Source: Rebecca billardiae RCC1528
Taxonomy: Eukaryota > Haptophyta
Reading direction: 5' to 3'
Assembly (NCBI GenBank): GCA_965240325.2
Contig: OZ251251.1
Location: 620,001 to 684,000 of the forward strand
DNA: 64,000 nucleotides
In this document: positions 1 through 25,456 of the stretch, one piece after another
Position numbering within the stretch: position 1 is the first letter of the stretch
How the letters are laid out: each line of letters begins with the position of its first letter
Notes under the pieces: model-generated
What the model was told of the DNA's origin: nothing
Database searches by the model: none
Seen by the model: the letters and a program-made list of their open reading frames with translations, nothing else
Position numbers and translations under genes: made by a program

Positions 1-105
1 AGATACCACATACATGCAGCAGACCACCTCAGGGATTCACTAGGCTTCCGCGCCACCGCCAGCCGGCGCTGCGGCTGCGCGGCCAGCACGGTCGACGACG
101 ACAGC

Positions 106-1500
106 TCATACTGACGCGGCGGTGCCCGGCGCGGCCGGCGCCGGCGCCGATTGCTTGCGAGCTTCCGAGCACTCGGCCTTCTTGCACAGCCACCCTCGGA
201 GATCGATCTTCTGGCACGTCGGGCAGCGTCTCGCCTTCGCCATCGGGCAGGGCGACACGCCGCACGAGCAGGTCTGGTGACAGCGGTCGAAGCTCGCCTC
301 GAGCTCAGCAGCAGCTGCCTCCGCCTCCGCCTTCTTCCGCGCACGCTCGGATGCGGCCGCCGCCTTGCGCGCCGCCTCGGCCTCCTTCTGCGCGGTCTGC
401 GCGGCCTTCTGCGTGTTGATCTCACGCAACGGCCACGAGCCGTTTTGGCTGTCGAGCCGCGTGTTGTCCGGCTTCGGCGCGGCGAGCTCCACGGCGGGCA
501 CTGGAAGGACACCGAGCTGGTCTGCGAGCTCACCCGGGTCGAACCTCACCGCCTTGCGCACCGCGGCGAGCTCGGCGTCGTGCTCATCACGCTCGCGCAC
601 GAGCTTGGCGGCCTGGCGGCCGGAGTACTCCTTGGCGAGCTCGAGCTTGGCGCGGAGGGCTGGAGCAGTGTTCGAGCGCATCCCCGCAGGCGTGGCTGTG
701 AACGCACTAAACGTAGGTGATGCGTGCGCGCCAGAGGGCTCGCCGTCGTCGGCCGAGCGCGCAGCCCCGCGCTCCGGAGTGCTTGGCGCCGCTGCCGGCG
801 CCGCCGCCGCGAGCGACGCGGCATCGGCCTCCTCCTCTTGCCGCCTGCGCTCCGCCTTCGCCTGTGCGGCATCGAGACGATCCACGAAGTCCTTCCTGTT
901 GATCTGGTCCGGGTCCAACACGTTGCCCGTGATGCCCACCTTGCGCCACGCGTTGATGATGTCAAAGGTGTCACACCACGAGAACCACGCACCCGGCGTG
1001 GACAGCTCCTCACAGCCGCCGAGGATCTGGAGGAACTCGCGGAGGCCGATCGTGGGCTCCTTGCCGTAGCTCGCCGTGTACGCGTGCTTGAAAGACGCCA
1101 GGCCCTTCTGGTATTGCGAGTGGAACTTGTGGTTGTACTGATCGAGAGCCTTCACGGTGCGTGCGGCCGCGCGAGGGCGGAGAGGTGATTGTGCGCGCGT
1201 CGCGCGCGCGCGCCGGGCCGATTGCACGCCAGGTACACCCGGGGCACGCGCGCGCGCCGGAGAGGCGCTGCAGCCGTCCGCGCGCACGGGCGCCTACCTG
1301 TAGGAAGTGCGACGTGTTCGGCTCCTCGGTGAAGATGCGGATGCCGAACTCGGACTCAGCAGTGCCGAGGGCTGCGAGCACGTCCTCCGTGTACCGCGAC
1401 GAGTGGTTGTCGAGCAACAGCACGATCGGGAAGGCGATGGGCTCCAGCCCCGCAGCCACCAGAGCTGCGTTGAGGTCACCAGACGCGCCGACAGGCCGCC
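106..1500 (-). pseudogene. 3' part of a DDE-superfamily transposase gene (CENP-B/pogo-like endonuclease fold)
   Basis: Two exons on the minus strand are recognisable. The upstream one, about 1500 to 1298, reads PIVLLLDNHSSRY followed by EEPNTSHFLQ. The downstream one, 1149 to 106, continues with ALDQYNHKFHSQYQKG and then a block around AWRKVGITGNVL. The phase-0 intron (1150-1297, 148 nt) has GTAGGC at its 5' end and AG at its 3' end. An LLDNH block followed by an ALDQ-N-H-Y block is typical of eukaryotic DDE endonucleases derived from Tc1/pogo-like transposons. After the catalytic C-terminus there is a charged, Ala/Lys/Glu-rich coiled-coil-like tail and a Cys-rich end with several C-x2-C pairs (CQTCSCG, CPTCQK, CKKAEC-like), which may bind zinc. 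The N-terminal half, with the DNA-binding domain and first catalytic Asp, is missing. Homology stops near 1500, just before the foldback element that starts at 1605. I regard the gene as truncated. The exact 5' limit is uncertain. Confidence 0.6.
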
Positions 1501-1604
1501 TAGCCCTGCCGCGCGGCGCCCGCCACACAGCAGCCGCTGCGCGAGGTGCGTCGCCATCGCCGGGTCTGAAAGACGAAGCAGTCCGAAAAACGAAGCAGCG
1601 ACCT

Positions 1605-2689
1605 GTACAGCACGTCCAGTTGGGCTGCAGCTGGAGCTTGGGTCCAAAAGCTTCCCGCGGCGCAGCGGCACTCGCCGCCGCCGCCGCCGTCGAGGGGCGG
1701 TTGTGGCGCGCACGGCGTGAGCCACTGCGGGCGCTGAGGTGCGCGCGACGGCGGCGCGCCCGGCGGCGCTGCTGTAGGAGGCCTCTGCCCTCCTCTCTGC
1801 CCCGCGCGCTTCGCTCGTCGTCGCCGTCTCCGCGCCTGCGACTCAGCGCGCACGCGAGCGCCGCACCGCCCGGCCGCCGGGGCAATCTCAGCCGTGACTG
1901 CGCATGTGCGTCGCGACCTGGTCGGCCCAGCGCGCGAGGCGCGTGTGGGCGAGGTAGGGCCAGTATGGGCGCGCGCCATGCCGCCTCTAGTAACCATCAG
2001 AGCGTACATCAGGAGACTGAGCACGCGTGTCTGGTTGGCCGCTTGGACTGTGTTCAAGCAATGCACGGGCCATCGTCGAGGCGATTTCGAGGCACTCAGT
2101 CAAAACGTCAGTTCCGCGCGCAGACGACCTGGACGAGAGCCACTGACGATGTATGTTTCGAACGATCACAAAAGGCTCTGCAACTATGGCGTCTGTACGC
2201 CTACTGCCTCGATCGTGCACACTGACGTCTGCGCTTGGGTGCCACATGTTTGTCAACGTTGTCGACAGAGGTGCAAGGCCCGCGACATGCCCACCGGCGC
2301 AAGGTCGAGGCGGCATGGCGCGCGCCCATACTGGCCCTACCTCGCCCACACGCGCCTCGCGCGCTGGGCCGACCAGGTCGCGACGCACATGCGCAGTCAC
2401 GGCTGAGATTGCCCCGGCGGCCGGGCGGTGCCGCGCTCGCGTGCGCGCTGAGTCGCAGGCGCGGAGACGGCGACGACGAGCGAAGCGCGCGGGGCAGAGA
2501 GGAGGGCAGTGGCCTCCTACAGCAGCGCCGCCGGGCGCGCCGCCGTCGCGCGCACCTCAGCGCCCGCAGCGGCTCACGCCGTGCGCGCCACAACCGCCCC
2601 TCGACGGCGGCGGCGGCGGCGAGTGCCGCTGCGCCGCGGGAAGCTTTTGGACCCAAGCTCCAGCTGCAGCCCAACTGGACGTGCTGTAC
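1605..2689. mobile_element. Foldback element 1 (382-bp inverted arms, 321-bp loop)
   Basis: Positions 1605-1986 and 2308-2689 are near-perfect reverse complements, 382 nt each, around a loop at 1987-2307. The inner tip of the right arm, AGGCGGCATGGCGCGCG, closely matches the inner tips of the two foldback elements near 29.5-31.9 kb, so all three belong to one family. The right flank continues CTGACTCCCCTTGG, which resembles the terminal GACTCCCTTG of element 3. The left arm lacks that tip, so the left end appears lost, together with the 5' half of the neighbouring transposase gene. No coding region is convincing; the ORFs in the arms simply mirror each other. Confidence 0.8.
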
Positions 2690-3045
2690 CCTGACTCCCC
2701 TTGGCCAGTGCGACCCCCACCTCCTCTGGCACGAGTTCGGTCGTGGTCCCTCCGCTGACCAGCCTGCCACAGGATTGTCGTCGAAACTCGAATTACTCGA
2801 GGATGGTCTGCATCGGATGGAGGACTCCGTTGGTCGTCACGCCGTCGGCCGTTCGGGTTGACAATGGAATCCGCCGGGCGCCCGGACCGGGACCTCACAC
2901 ACCGTTGCAACTGATAGATAGTAGTGTTAGAGTGTGTGCGTGTAGTAGTTGTAATGAGCCATCAGCAGGTGCCACCATCACTGCTCACGAAGCCTAGATC
3001 ACCGCCAGCATATGGAGACCGCTTGTGGGCCCCGCAGGCTGAGAC
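2690..3045. other. Intergenic, no gene seen
   Basis: Sequence of lower GC than its surroundings between foldback element 1 and the 3' end of the GST-like gene. I see no coding similarity, RNA gene or terminal repeat beyond the possible element-1 tip at about 2690-2704. Confidence 0.5.
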
Positions 3046-3999
3046 TCACGTTGCCGTGCGCGCGGCCGCCTCCTTCTCCTTCCACGCCTTCACCGCCGGC
3101 AGCGCGTACACGCGCTCCACCCAGTCAGCCAGCACGTTGGGCAGGGGCGCCACCTTGCTCACGTCCGTCTTCAGGATGGCCGCCAGCAGGAAATCCGCGC
3201 ACGACGGCCCGGGCGTGCCGGCGAGCCAGCCCGAGGGCGACGCCGCCAGGCAGCGCGCGAAGAAGCCCAGGTGGCGCGGCAGCGTCTCGTCGCGCCACGT
3301 GTCCTCGACGGTCTGCGTGACGGCGGGCGTGAAGACCGAGTCCGGGAAGCCGAAGCGCTGCTTGTACTTGTACACCTTCCGCCCGATCATCATGTCCGCG
3401 CACTGGTCCATGATGCCGTCGACCGCGGCCGCCAGCGCGAGGTCCGCTGCCGGGTACAGAGTCCCTGCGGCGCGCGGGAGGGAGGGCGGGGCGGAGGTGT
3501 GTGAGCGCGCGGCGGGAGGCCCAGCGGCGCGCGAGCGGTGCTGCCGCAGTGCGCGCGCATCCCGGCCACGCTGCTGGCCCGCGGGCTCACGACGTGCGGC
3601 ACTTGGCCAGCGGACGCCCGCATCGGTCGAGCTGGCCGCGGCGCGCGTACCGGACGGGTCGAGCGCGCGGCCGATGTAGCGGAGGATGGCGGCAGACTGG
3701 AAGATCTCCTGCCCGTCCACGATCAGGCACGGCACCTGGCCGAACTTGAGCTCGGGCTTGATCGCGCCGAACTGCTCGCGACTCAGCCGCTGGTCGGTGA
3801 AGCGCACGCCCGCGTACGAGAGAGCCATCCGGATCGGCTCGCCGAGTCCGGGGATGTCGAAGTACTTGAGGGTGATCGAGGCGCGGCGGCGCTGGAGGCA
3901 CGCGAGACGCCGAGCCGTGAGGGCGTACGTCGCCACGGCGGCCAGCGCCGCCGCGGCGGCGACCGCCGCGTATGCCGCGCCGGGTGACCCCGCCATCAT
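3046..3999 (-). CDS. Glutathione S-transferase-like protein with N-terminal membrane anchor
   Basis: Two exons, 3999-3651 and 3464-3046, joined across a 186-nt GT-AG intron (3465-3650), give 255 residues. The start is the first ATG of the pair at 3999, just before MAGSPG and a hydrophobic Ala-rich stretch (about residues 7-30), likely a signal anchor. The thioredoxin-like N-domain follows: LKYFDIPGLGEPIRMAL, a conserved PCLIVDG with the cis-Pro loop, and QSAAILRYIGR, the Gln-Ser-Ala glutathione-binding turn. The early Tyr in KYFD is the likely catalytic residue by analogy with sigma/alpha/mu-type GSTs. The all-helical C-domain contains YPAADLALAAAVDG at the splice junction and later LPNVLADWVERVYALPAVKAW. 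By family it should conjugate or isomerise substrates with glutathione. A prostaglandin-D-synthase-like or MAPEG-independent microsomal role is possible, but the substrate cannot be read from sequence. Confidence 0.88.
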   Translation of the reverse strand: MMAGSPGAAYAAVAAAAALAAVATYALTARRLACLQRRRASITLKYFDIPGLGEPIRMALSYAGVRFTDQRLSREQFGAIKPELKFGQVPCLIVDGQEIFQSAAILRYIGRALDPSGTRAAASSTDAGVRWPSAARREPAGQQRGRDARALRQHRSRAAGPPAARSHTSAPPSLPRAAGTLYPAADLALAAAVDGIMDQCADMMIGRKVYKYKQRFGFPDSVFTPAVTQTVEDTWRDETLPRHLGFFARCLAASPSGWLAGTPGPSCADFLLAAILKTDVSKVAPLPNVLADWVERVYALPAVKAWKEKEAAARTAT

Positions 4000-4465
4000 T
4001 TTCGTGATGCGCGTGAGCGCGTCCGCTTTCCAGCGAGCCGCCGAGCCCGGACTACGGTGCTGTGTGCAGACGCGCCACAGCATCCGTTGGCGCCTGACTG
4101 ACGGTCGGTACTCGATCTCACTGACGGCTGGGCGCACCGGCGCAGACGGCAGCTTGAGACTACGACACTGTTACCAAGGGCCTGTTACTGTTACTAGTGC
4201 TAGCTGACTGAACACAGCGACTCTCTATTCGACTGCGCCACTAGTTGGCTGAGCAGGGCGCCGCCTGGCACGTCGGAACCGTTAACGTACGGCGGTGCGA
4301 CCGAATGAGTTGATGCCAGTCTGATACTGATGAGCCCGTCATCATGGACACGATGAGGCGGCGCCTCCGCCGGGCCGTCGCCGCAGGGCTCGGGCCGGCT
4401 GGCGGGCTGTCAGGGCCGGTGTCAGTCGTGTGTCTGGCTAGCGGCCGACCCCGCGGACTCCTAAG
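4000..4465. other. Intergenic / upstream region of the GST-like gene
   Basis: No convincing gene. The stretch 4140-4340 is close to 50% GC and may hold the promoter of the GST-like gene and the 3' end of the next gene, also on the minus strand. No canonical TATA box was identified. Confidence 0.4.
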
Positions 4466-6171
4466 TCAGAGGAGCAGCGGCGCCGGCGGATTGCGCTGGC
4501 GGCTCCGCCTCCGCCTCGCAATGAGGACGACGGACACGACCACAGCCGCCATCAGCGCAATCCAAGCCGCCGCGGCAGTCGCCGCAGCAGCCGTCGCCAC
4601 CGCGCCCTCCACGTCGTCTTCCTCGTCACCCATCGCCGACGCGGCGAGCCGACGGCTGCCGAGGAGCGACGACGGCTGCTCTGCGCAATAACCGCCGTGC
4701 ATTCTGCACAGCGCGTGCTTGATCAGCCGGCGCCCCGAGAGGACGGCCTGGTGGCGAGGCGCGCGCCGGCGCGCGCCGCAGCACGGCAAGAGCAATAGGA
4801 GGGCACAGGCAGGTGGGCAGACAGTGGTGTAGTTGCGGTCAGCGGGGCGTGACTTGGATGACAGGCGCAGGCGTGTGGATGGTATATTGAGCGTTGGCCG
4901 AGCGCGTGATGCGCCCGGCACAGCCGATGGCCGCTATCGCACGGTGCGGGTGAGGGCGCACACTCGCACAGGCGGTACCAGGCCGCAGCACGGCAATGCA
5001 GCGGCGGCGCGGGCAGAGCGGCGCGTACCACAAAGAAGCAAGTGGCGCCACAGATTGCCTGCGGTGGTGGCGGCGGCGGTGGTGAGGGAGGTGGCGGTGG
5101 AGGCGGCGCTGGTGGCGGCGGCGATGGCGGTGGCGATGGCGGTGGTGGCGGCGGCGGCGAGGGCGGCGGTGGCGGAGGCGGCGCTGGGGGCGGTGGCGAT
5201 GGAGGCGGCGCTGGCGGAGGCGGCGAGGGCGGCGGCGAGGGCGGCGGTGGCGGAGGCGGCGCTGGGGGCGGTGGCGATGGAGGCGGCGAGGGCGGCGGGG
5301 CGAGCGGTGGAGGTGGCGAGGGCGGCGGGGCGGGTGGCGGAGACGGTGGGCAGGCGCCCTCGACCAAGAGAAACCCGGTGAAGAGTTGAGCGCGATTCCC
5401 TCCGCCGGTGTTGTCGCAATTCGGCTCGCACGTAGAGCCCAGCGTGATCTCCACCGATGACGTGGGCGGCGAGGTGTAGGTGAGCCTGACAGCAAAGTTC
5501 ATGTCGTCGGCGCCGGCAGGCGGGTAGGTGGTGAAGTCGCTCGGATGGTTGGCGGCGGTCGTCGCGCCGATGTATGTGTCACCTGCGGCGCATAACCCCC
5601 CTGCTCGGCCTCCGGTGCCGCCAGTCACCTCGATTGCCTCGAGGTCTGTTGTGCCCACGCCCGACAGCGCGTATGCGCCGCCGTTGCTCGCCAAGTCGTG
5701 CACGCACATGTAGTCGTACACCGCGTCACCCGAGGGGTTGTCGCCATCGACGTCCGTGGCTGTGAACGAGAAGCCGGGCAGCACCACTGGCGCGCCTGAC
5801 AAGTGGTCGACGAACTCCAGCCGCAGCCGGACCTGCGTGCCGATCACCTGCGGGATGAGGATATAGTTCAATGCCGCGGCGGGGGGGCTGAGAGCATCGA
5901 GCTTGCCGGCGTCCTCGGCGGACGGCCGTGTGTACGCGCCCACCGTGGTGATCACGAGCGTCACATCATTGCCACCCCCGTCCGTACCGATCTGCTCAAG
6001 CGTGATGCTGCCCACGCCGTTTGCCTCGATGTTGTCCTGCTGCTCGTTGCTCGCCTCGACGTCGAGCTCGACCTCCGACCCCAAGCACGGCGGGACTGAC
6101 GCGCCGCGAGCGCCTAGGGGCAAGACGAACGGCGCCAGCAGCACGAGTGCCACGCGGGCGAGTGGGGCCAT
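4466..6171 (-). CDS. Secreted/surface protein with SPPPP-rich domain and probable C-terminal TM helix (pherophorin/extensin-like)
   Basis: Start chosen at ATG 6171, which begins MAPLARVALVLLAPFVLPLG, a clear signal peptide ending near GARGAS. The main exon (6171 to about 5059) has a globular ectodomain of about 240 residues with few cysteines, followed from about residue 270 by some 100 residues of SPPPP/APPPS repeats like those of algal cell-wall glycoproteins. The minus-strand frame at 4675-4466 encodes GDEEDDVEGAVATA, then a hydrophobic helix ending VVVSVVLIA, then RRRRSRQR: a membrane anchor with a basic stop-transfer. A phase-0 GC-AG intron (4676-5058) would join the two exons into a 440-residue type I membrane protein. 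That junction is an inference; read through without splicing, the ORF continues to a stop at 4723. The role is probably extracellular matrix or surface, by composition only. Confidence 0.65.
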
Positions 6172-6629
6172 CGCTCTCGTCCGAGGGAGCGCCGCGAGGG
6201 GCTTCCCGTTGCCGGGGGCTGCCGCCTGCCGGCTCACTGGAGTCTGGACGCCGGCGCGGGATGTTCTCAAGCGGCTTCCTGATGACTCCGAAAGTGGTCG
6301 CGTCAAACGATCACGATCTCCAGATGATTCGGACTCTTGCATCCGTAGTTGGGTAGTACTGGTATTGTACCCCCGCCATATTGTACCGTCGCCGCTTATA
6401 TCATGTCGTCACATGCATGTAGTTTATTTATAGCGCATCGTCAACATCGTCCCCGCATCAATATTGCGTAGTATGAAGTGCCCACATATAAAATCTAGAG
6501 CCCGGAACCGACCAGAGAACAATTATTGCAATACGTCGGTCTGACGGCGCCTCCGCCCGCAACGCGCCCTCTGTCTGGCTAGGGCACCTCGCCCTCGGAC
6601 TGAAGGCTATAGGTGCTCCGGTCGAGGAC
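6172..6629. other. Intergenic, upstream of the Pro-rich protein gene
   Basis: Between the start of the Pro-rich gene and the stop of the multi-pass protein gene, both on the minus strand. The part 6350-6540 is A/T-richer, with pieces such as TTATATCATG and ATTTATAG, and is the likely promoter. No gene is seen. Confidence 0.4.
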
Positions 6630-8706
6630 TCAGAATGTCAGATCTTCGTCATCACGGCCCTGCGTGGGCGGGAGGCCACGCTCGTCCTGCGTGCCCGTGA
6701 GCGCGGTCGTGGGCGCGTACTTTGCGTTGACCTTCTCCATGTCCTGCCCCTCGTTGCACATGTCGACGATGCTGTCCAGGGCGCGCTCGGATGCGTACGC
6801 TCCATCGCGCACGCGCAGCTCGTACACCATGTTCGCCATCCCGTCCGCGCACGCGAGCAGGTTGAACATGAGCTGCGAGATTGTGTGGATGATCAGGTTG
6901 AGCAGCTTGGGCACGTGCGTGCGCACGTACTCCAGCATGAACTTGCCGATCTGCTCGGCGATGATCCGGGCGAGGGTCGCCTGCGATCTCGCGTTGAGGC
7001 GCGAGGTGAACTCGAGCACCTCCCTGAGGACGAGGTTGTAGAAGAACATGAAGATGCACACCGCGCCCAGCACCATCCAGAAGATCTTAGCCTTCGACGC
7101 GATGCCGGCCGCGTCGCGCGCCCTCGGCCCGCCCGGCGAGTTGTCGGCGTTGATGCGGTATGACATGACCACGTACCCCAGCAGGTTGGTCGTCATGAAG
7201 AAGTTGAAGCCGGCGAACCAGCCGTCGCCCACGATCTGCATCGGCACGACGAACGTGCCGTACGAGACCATGAAGGCGATGAACGGCATGATGAAGATGA
7301 TCCACCCCCAGACCGACGACGCCGGCAGCATCGACTTCCACAGCACGGCCGCGTTGAGCACGCCGGGGATGACGGCCACGAGCACCGGCAGCACGTGCAG
7401 CACGGACGAGGCGCCCATGAGGATGCGGTACTCCAGCTCGATGAGCGGCACCGAGATCGCCCGGCCGAGGTCCTTTTCGATCGCCGCGTCGAACCCGAGC
7501 ACCTCGTACCACGGGATCGCCGAGACGATGATCGGGCCGATCGTGTTGCACGCAAACGCTGCGAGCGTGAGCGTCTGCGAGCGCTTGAAGGTGGGCGCGT
7601 TGGCGGCGACGATGGTGAGCAGGATCGCGAGCAGCCGGAGGCTCCCCGGGATCCAGGCGTGGATGTGCTCGTACTGCTGCAGCTTGCACGCGCCCGCGTT
7701 GCTCGCCGTGTACAGCTTCAGCTTGCCGCACAGCGTGTCCACGAGCGGCGCCATGAAGTGGAAGAAGTCCGCGTCGTCCTGCGTCTTGGCGTTCGCCGCG
7801 GCCTTCCCCCAGTCGAAGCTGCACAGCTCCTCGTCCACGTCCTGCACGCGCAGTGGCGGGCGCGGGGCCGAGGCGCGATCGGCGGCCGCAGTCGCGCGCG
7901 CGCGCGCGCCAGGCCGGCCGGAGGCAGCGCCCTCATGCGCGCGCGCGATGGCCCGGGCGGCGAGCGCACGCGCGCACCTCCACGTTCTCCTCGCACATCT
8001 CCTTGCACGTCTCTTCGGTGATGTCGTCGTCCTCGAAGAAGCCCTTGATCTGCCCGCCCACCTGTGCGAAGCCGGTGAGCAGCGAGAGGCAGACCTGCTG
8101 CGCCTCTGCGTTCGCCGCCTCGCTGGCCGCCTCGGCCGCCGAGGCGTTGCCAACGGCAGCCAGCACGGCGGTCTCGACGGCGGCGCCGGCCTGCGCGCCC
8201 TGCGTGGAGCAGTCGGCGTCAAGCTCGAGCACGTCGACGGCGAAGTAGGCCGCGCACACGGGCTTGCACACCTCCTCTCCGATGGACTTGAGGAAGGGCC
8301 TGTACAGCTCGGCCACGTCGATGCCGGCCGACTCGCCCGGCTTTGCCGCGCAGATCTCTGCCGCGGCCTCTGCGTCGACGTCATGCACACGGCCCGCCGC
8401 GGCGAGCACGCCGGCGGAGATGCTGATGGAGAGCGTGGCGGCGCCGAGAAAGATGAGCACGAGCAGGGTCGACCGCCGCCACGCCATGAAGTTGGACCGC
8501 TCCGACACTTTGAGCGCGTCCGGCCGCGCCTTCTCGTACTCGAAGCGGATGTCGCGCCCCTCGTGCGCCGTCATGTCCTTCTCCAAGAAGGCGCGGAGGA
8601 GGTGGCGGAGGACGGGGACTTTGTACCAGAATGGCGGCTTCCAGGGCTCGACGGCCCTCTCGTCGAACTCCGGGTCCTTCTTGCCCACGCACGGCATTGC
8701 CACCAT
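6630..8706 (-). CDS. Multi-pass membrane protein of unknown family (646 aa)
   Basis: Two exons, 8706-7978 and 7841-6630, with a phase-0 GT-AG intron of 136 nt (7842-7977), give 646 residues. The start is at MVAMPCVGKKD; upstream codons are not conserved-looking. The N-terminus is cytosolic-looking and charged, followed by one TM helix (LLVLIFLGAATLSISISAGV, about residue 75). Next comes a roughly 190-residue loop with about eight cysteines (CKPVC, CKEMC and others), probably luminal or extracellular with disulphides. After the intron there are about six further hydrophobic helices, for example LRLLAILLTIVAANAP, VLHVLPVLVAVIPGVLN, WGWIIFIMPFIAFMVSYG and IFWMVLGAVCIFMFFYN. The C-tail is amphipathic and ends acidic. 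I do not recognise the family. No transporter signature, P-loop or channel filter is visible. Expression and splicing look normal. Confidence 0.82.
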
Positions 8707-9019
8707 CGCGCGCAGAGTGCCCGCCCGACGGCCCGCGGTGTAGTTCGTCGCGGTTCCGCGCTCAGGAAGCGCTGCGTGGGTAAAAAAAGTGCTTGCATTA
8801 GCGCATGCATCAATTTGCATGCCCGTCTCCGCCGTCTGCTTGGCGCTTGCGCTGCATGCATGCATCTGCTGCTATCATATCATTGCTGCGGTCGGGCGGC
8901 TGGCCGGTTGGCCAGTCCGGCCCGGGCGCATATAGACTAGCGCTAGAGTACCAGACAGCTGACCCGAATGCGGCGCATATGACCGTCGTCAGTCGACGAA
9001 TAAGTCGTGACGATCGTCG
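8707..9019. other. Intergenic, likely promoter of the multi-pass protein gene
   Basis: About 310 nt of less GC-rich sequence, including alternating GCATGCAT-like motifs at 8800-8870, upstream of the 8706 start and downstream of the 9020 stop. No gene is seen. Confidence 0.4.
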
Positions 9020-13783
<4,764 letters not shown>

Positions 13784-14258
13784 GCCGGGCGGCGCGACGC
13801 GCGAGCAAGCACACGACGGCTCGCCGGCCAGGGCGCAGCGGCGGCAGCCCTGCTGCTGCCTGCTGCTGCGGCTGCAGTCAAAGCCAAGGGCTGCGGCCGG
13901 GCAGCAGCTTTGCTCGATCAGACGACCGCAAGCACCCGGCCGGACCTTTCCGGCCCAGCCGGCCGCCGCCGGCCCGCCGCCGCGAGGCCCGGACTTGCCC
14001 TTCGGCGATGGCGGCGATCCTCAGGCCGCCGATGTGACGCGCCAACCGGCGGTCGGCACCCAACGGGGGCCGCCCTCCGGCGACGCGTCAGGCTCTAGAC
14101 GGCTCTAGCAGAAGTAACACAGCTGCCAGTCACGTTACAGTGCCCCGGCCTGGGGGCGCCGGCGGGGCCGCACCGGACCGGGCGCCGGACCGGACTGGCT
14201 GCGGGCGCTGCCCGTCGCCCCGCGGGTCACCGTCGTACTTGAGATGTCAGTCAGCCAG
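13784..14258. other. Intergenic between the low-complexity gene start and the CHD-like gene end
   Basis: About 475 nt, GC-rich. It must hold the promoter of the 13783 gene and the 3' UTR of the remodeller gene. No other gene is seen. Confidence 0.4.
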
Positions 14259-24542
<10,284 letters not shown>

Positions 24543-24706
24543 CCCGCCGCGGGGCCTTTGTGCGTGCGCGAGTGGCCCGCGCACGCGCGAGCGCGCACGC
24601 GCGAGCGCAGCCGGGACGCGTCCGCAGCGGCCCGAGTCCGGGCGCGCGGCGCCACCGGTGGCGCCCTGCAGCATCCCGCGCCCTCGAGGGATTCCGACGC
24701 GCTGCC
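24543..24706. promoter_or_regulatory. Compact divergent promoter between remodeller and nucleosidase genes
   Basis: Only 164 bp separate the chosen start codons of the two divergent genes, so both promoters and both 5' UTRs must lie here unless an upstream non-coding exon exists. No TATA box is visible. An in-frame upstream ATG for the remodeller at 24674 would shorten the gap further; I prefer 24542. Confidence 0.5.
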
Positions 24707-25456
24707 ATGGCCACCGACGACGCGCGCGAGATCAAGACGGTGGTGCTGCTCTTTGCGATGGAGGCGGAGGCACAGCCGACGATCGCGCGGCTCGGCCTCT
24801 CGCCCAAGGGCCCCTTCGCCCCGCCGCTCGCCTGCCTCGCCTACGAAGGCAATCTGCATGGCGCGCGCGTCGTCCTCGTCGTGAACGGCACGGACCCGAC
24901 CTTTGGCGTCTCGAACGTCGGCACGGTGGCGGCGGCGCTCACGGCGCACGCGGCGTGCGCCGCGTTCTCGCCGGACCTGCTCATCTCCGCGGGCACCGCC
25001 GGCGGCTTCTCCGCGCGCGGCGGCGCCATCGGCGACGTGTACGTCGCGACGGCATTTGTGAACCACGACCGGCGCATTGCCATCCCCGGCTTCACCGAGT
25101 ACGGCGTGTACAAGACGGACGCGCACGACGCGTCGGCGATGGCGGCGGCGCTCGGGCTCAAGCTCGGCGTCTGCTCGAGCGGCAACTCGCTCGAGTCCGC
25201 CGACGCCGACCTCGAGCAGCTCAAGGCGTCGGGCGCGGCGGTGAAGGAGATGGAGGCGGCGGGCATTGCGTACGTCGCGCGCGCGCACGCAGTCCCGATG
25301 GTCGCGCTCAAGGCGGTGACGGACATCGTGGACGGGGACAAGCCGACGCACGAGGAGTTCCTCGAGAACCTCCACGCCGCGAGCGCCGCCATCGAGAAGG
25401 CCGTCGCCGCCGCGCTCGAGTACGTCGCGGGCAAGCGGCTGACGACGCCGCTGTGA
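24707..25456 (+). CDS. 5'-methylthioadenosine (MTA/SAH) nucleosidase
   Basis: A single intronless ORF of 249 residues starting MATDDAREIKTVVLLFAMEA. It has the phosphorylase-superfamily fold motifs: an N-terminal strand followed by AMEAEAQ with the early catalytic Glu; NGTDPTFGVSNVGTVAAA; the Gly-rich ISAGTAGGF; the KEMEAAGIAYVA motif, whose Met-Glu contacts the ribose; and KAVTDIVDG, whose Asp is the proton donor to N7. The overall shape and the lack of a long SAH-accommodating loop resemble plant MTN proteins, many of which prefer MTA. It hydrolyses MTA (and perhaps SAH) to adenine and a thioribose sugar in the cytosol, feeding methionine salvage and polyamine/SAM turnover. It shares a promoter region with the chromatin gene; a functional link through SAM-dependent methylation by-products is only a thought. 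Confidence 0.93.
   Translation: MATDDAREIKTVVLLFAMEAEAQPTIARLGLSPKGPFAPPLACLAYEGNLHGARVVLVVNGTDPTFGVSNVGTVAAALTAHAACAAFSPDLLISAGTAGGFSARGGAIGDVYVATAFVNHDRRIAIPGFTEYGVYKTDAHDASAMAAALGLKLGVCSSGNSLESADADLEQLKASGAAVKEMEAAGIAYVARAHAVPMVALKAVTDIVDGDKPTHEEFLENLHAASAAIEKAVAAALEYVAGKRLTTPL

Noticed and set aside
7048-8940. 630-codon plus-strand ORF opposite the multi-pass membrane protein
   Set aside because: The minus strand has clear TM helices and in-phase splicing; the plus frame is His/Arg-rich noise.
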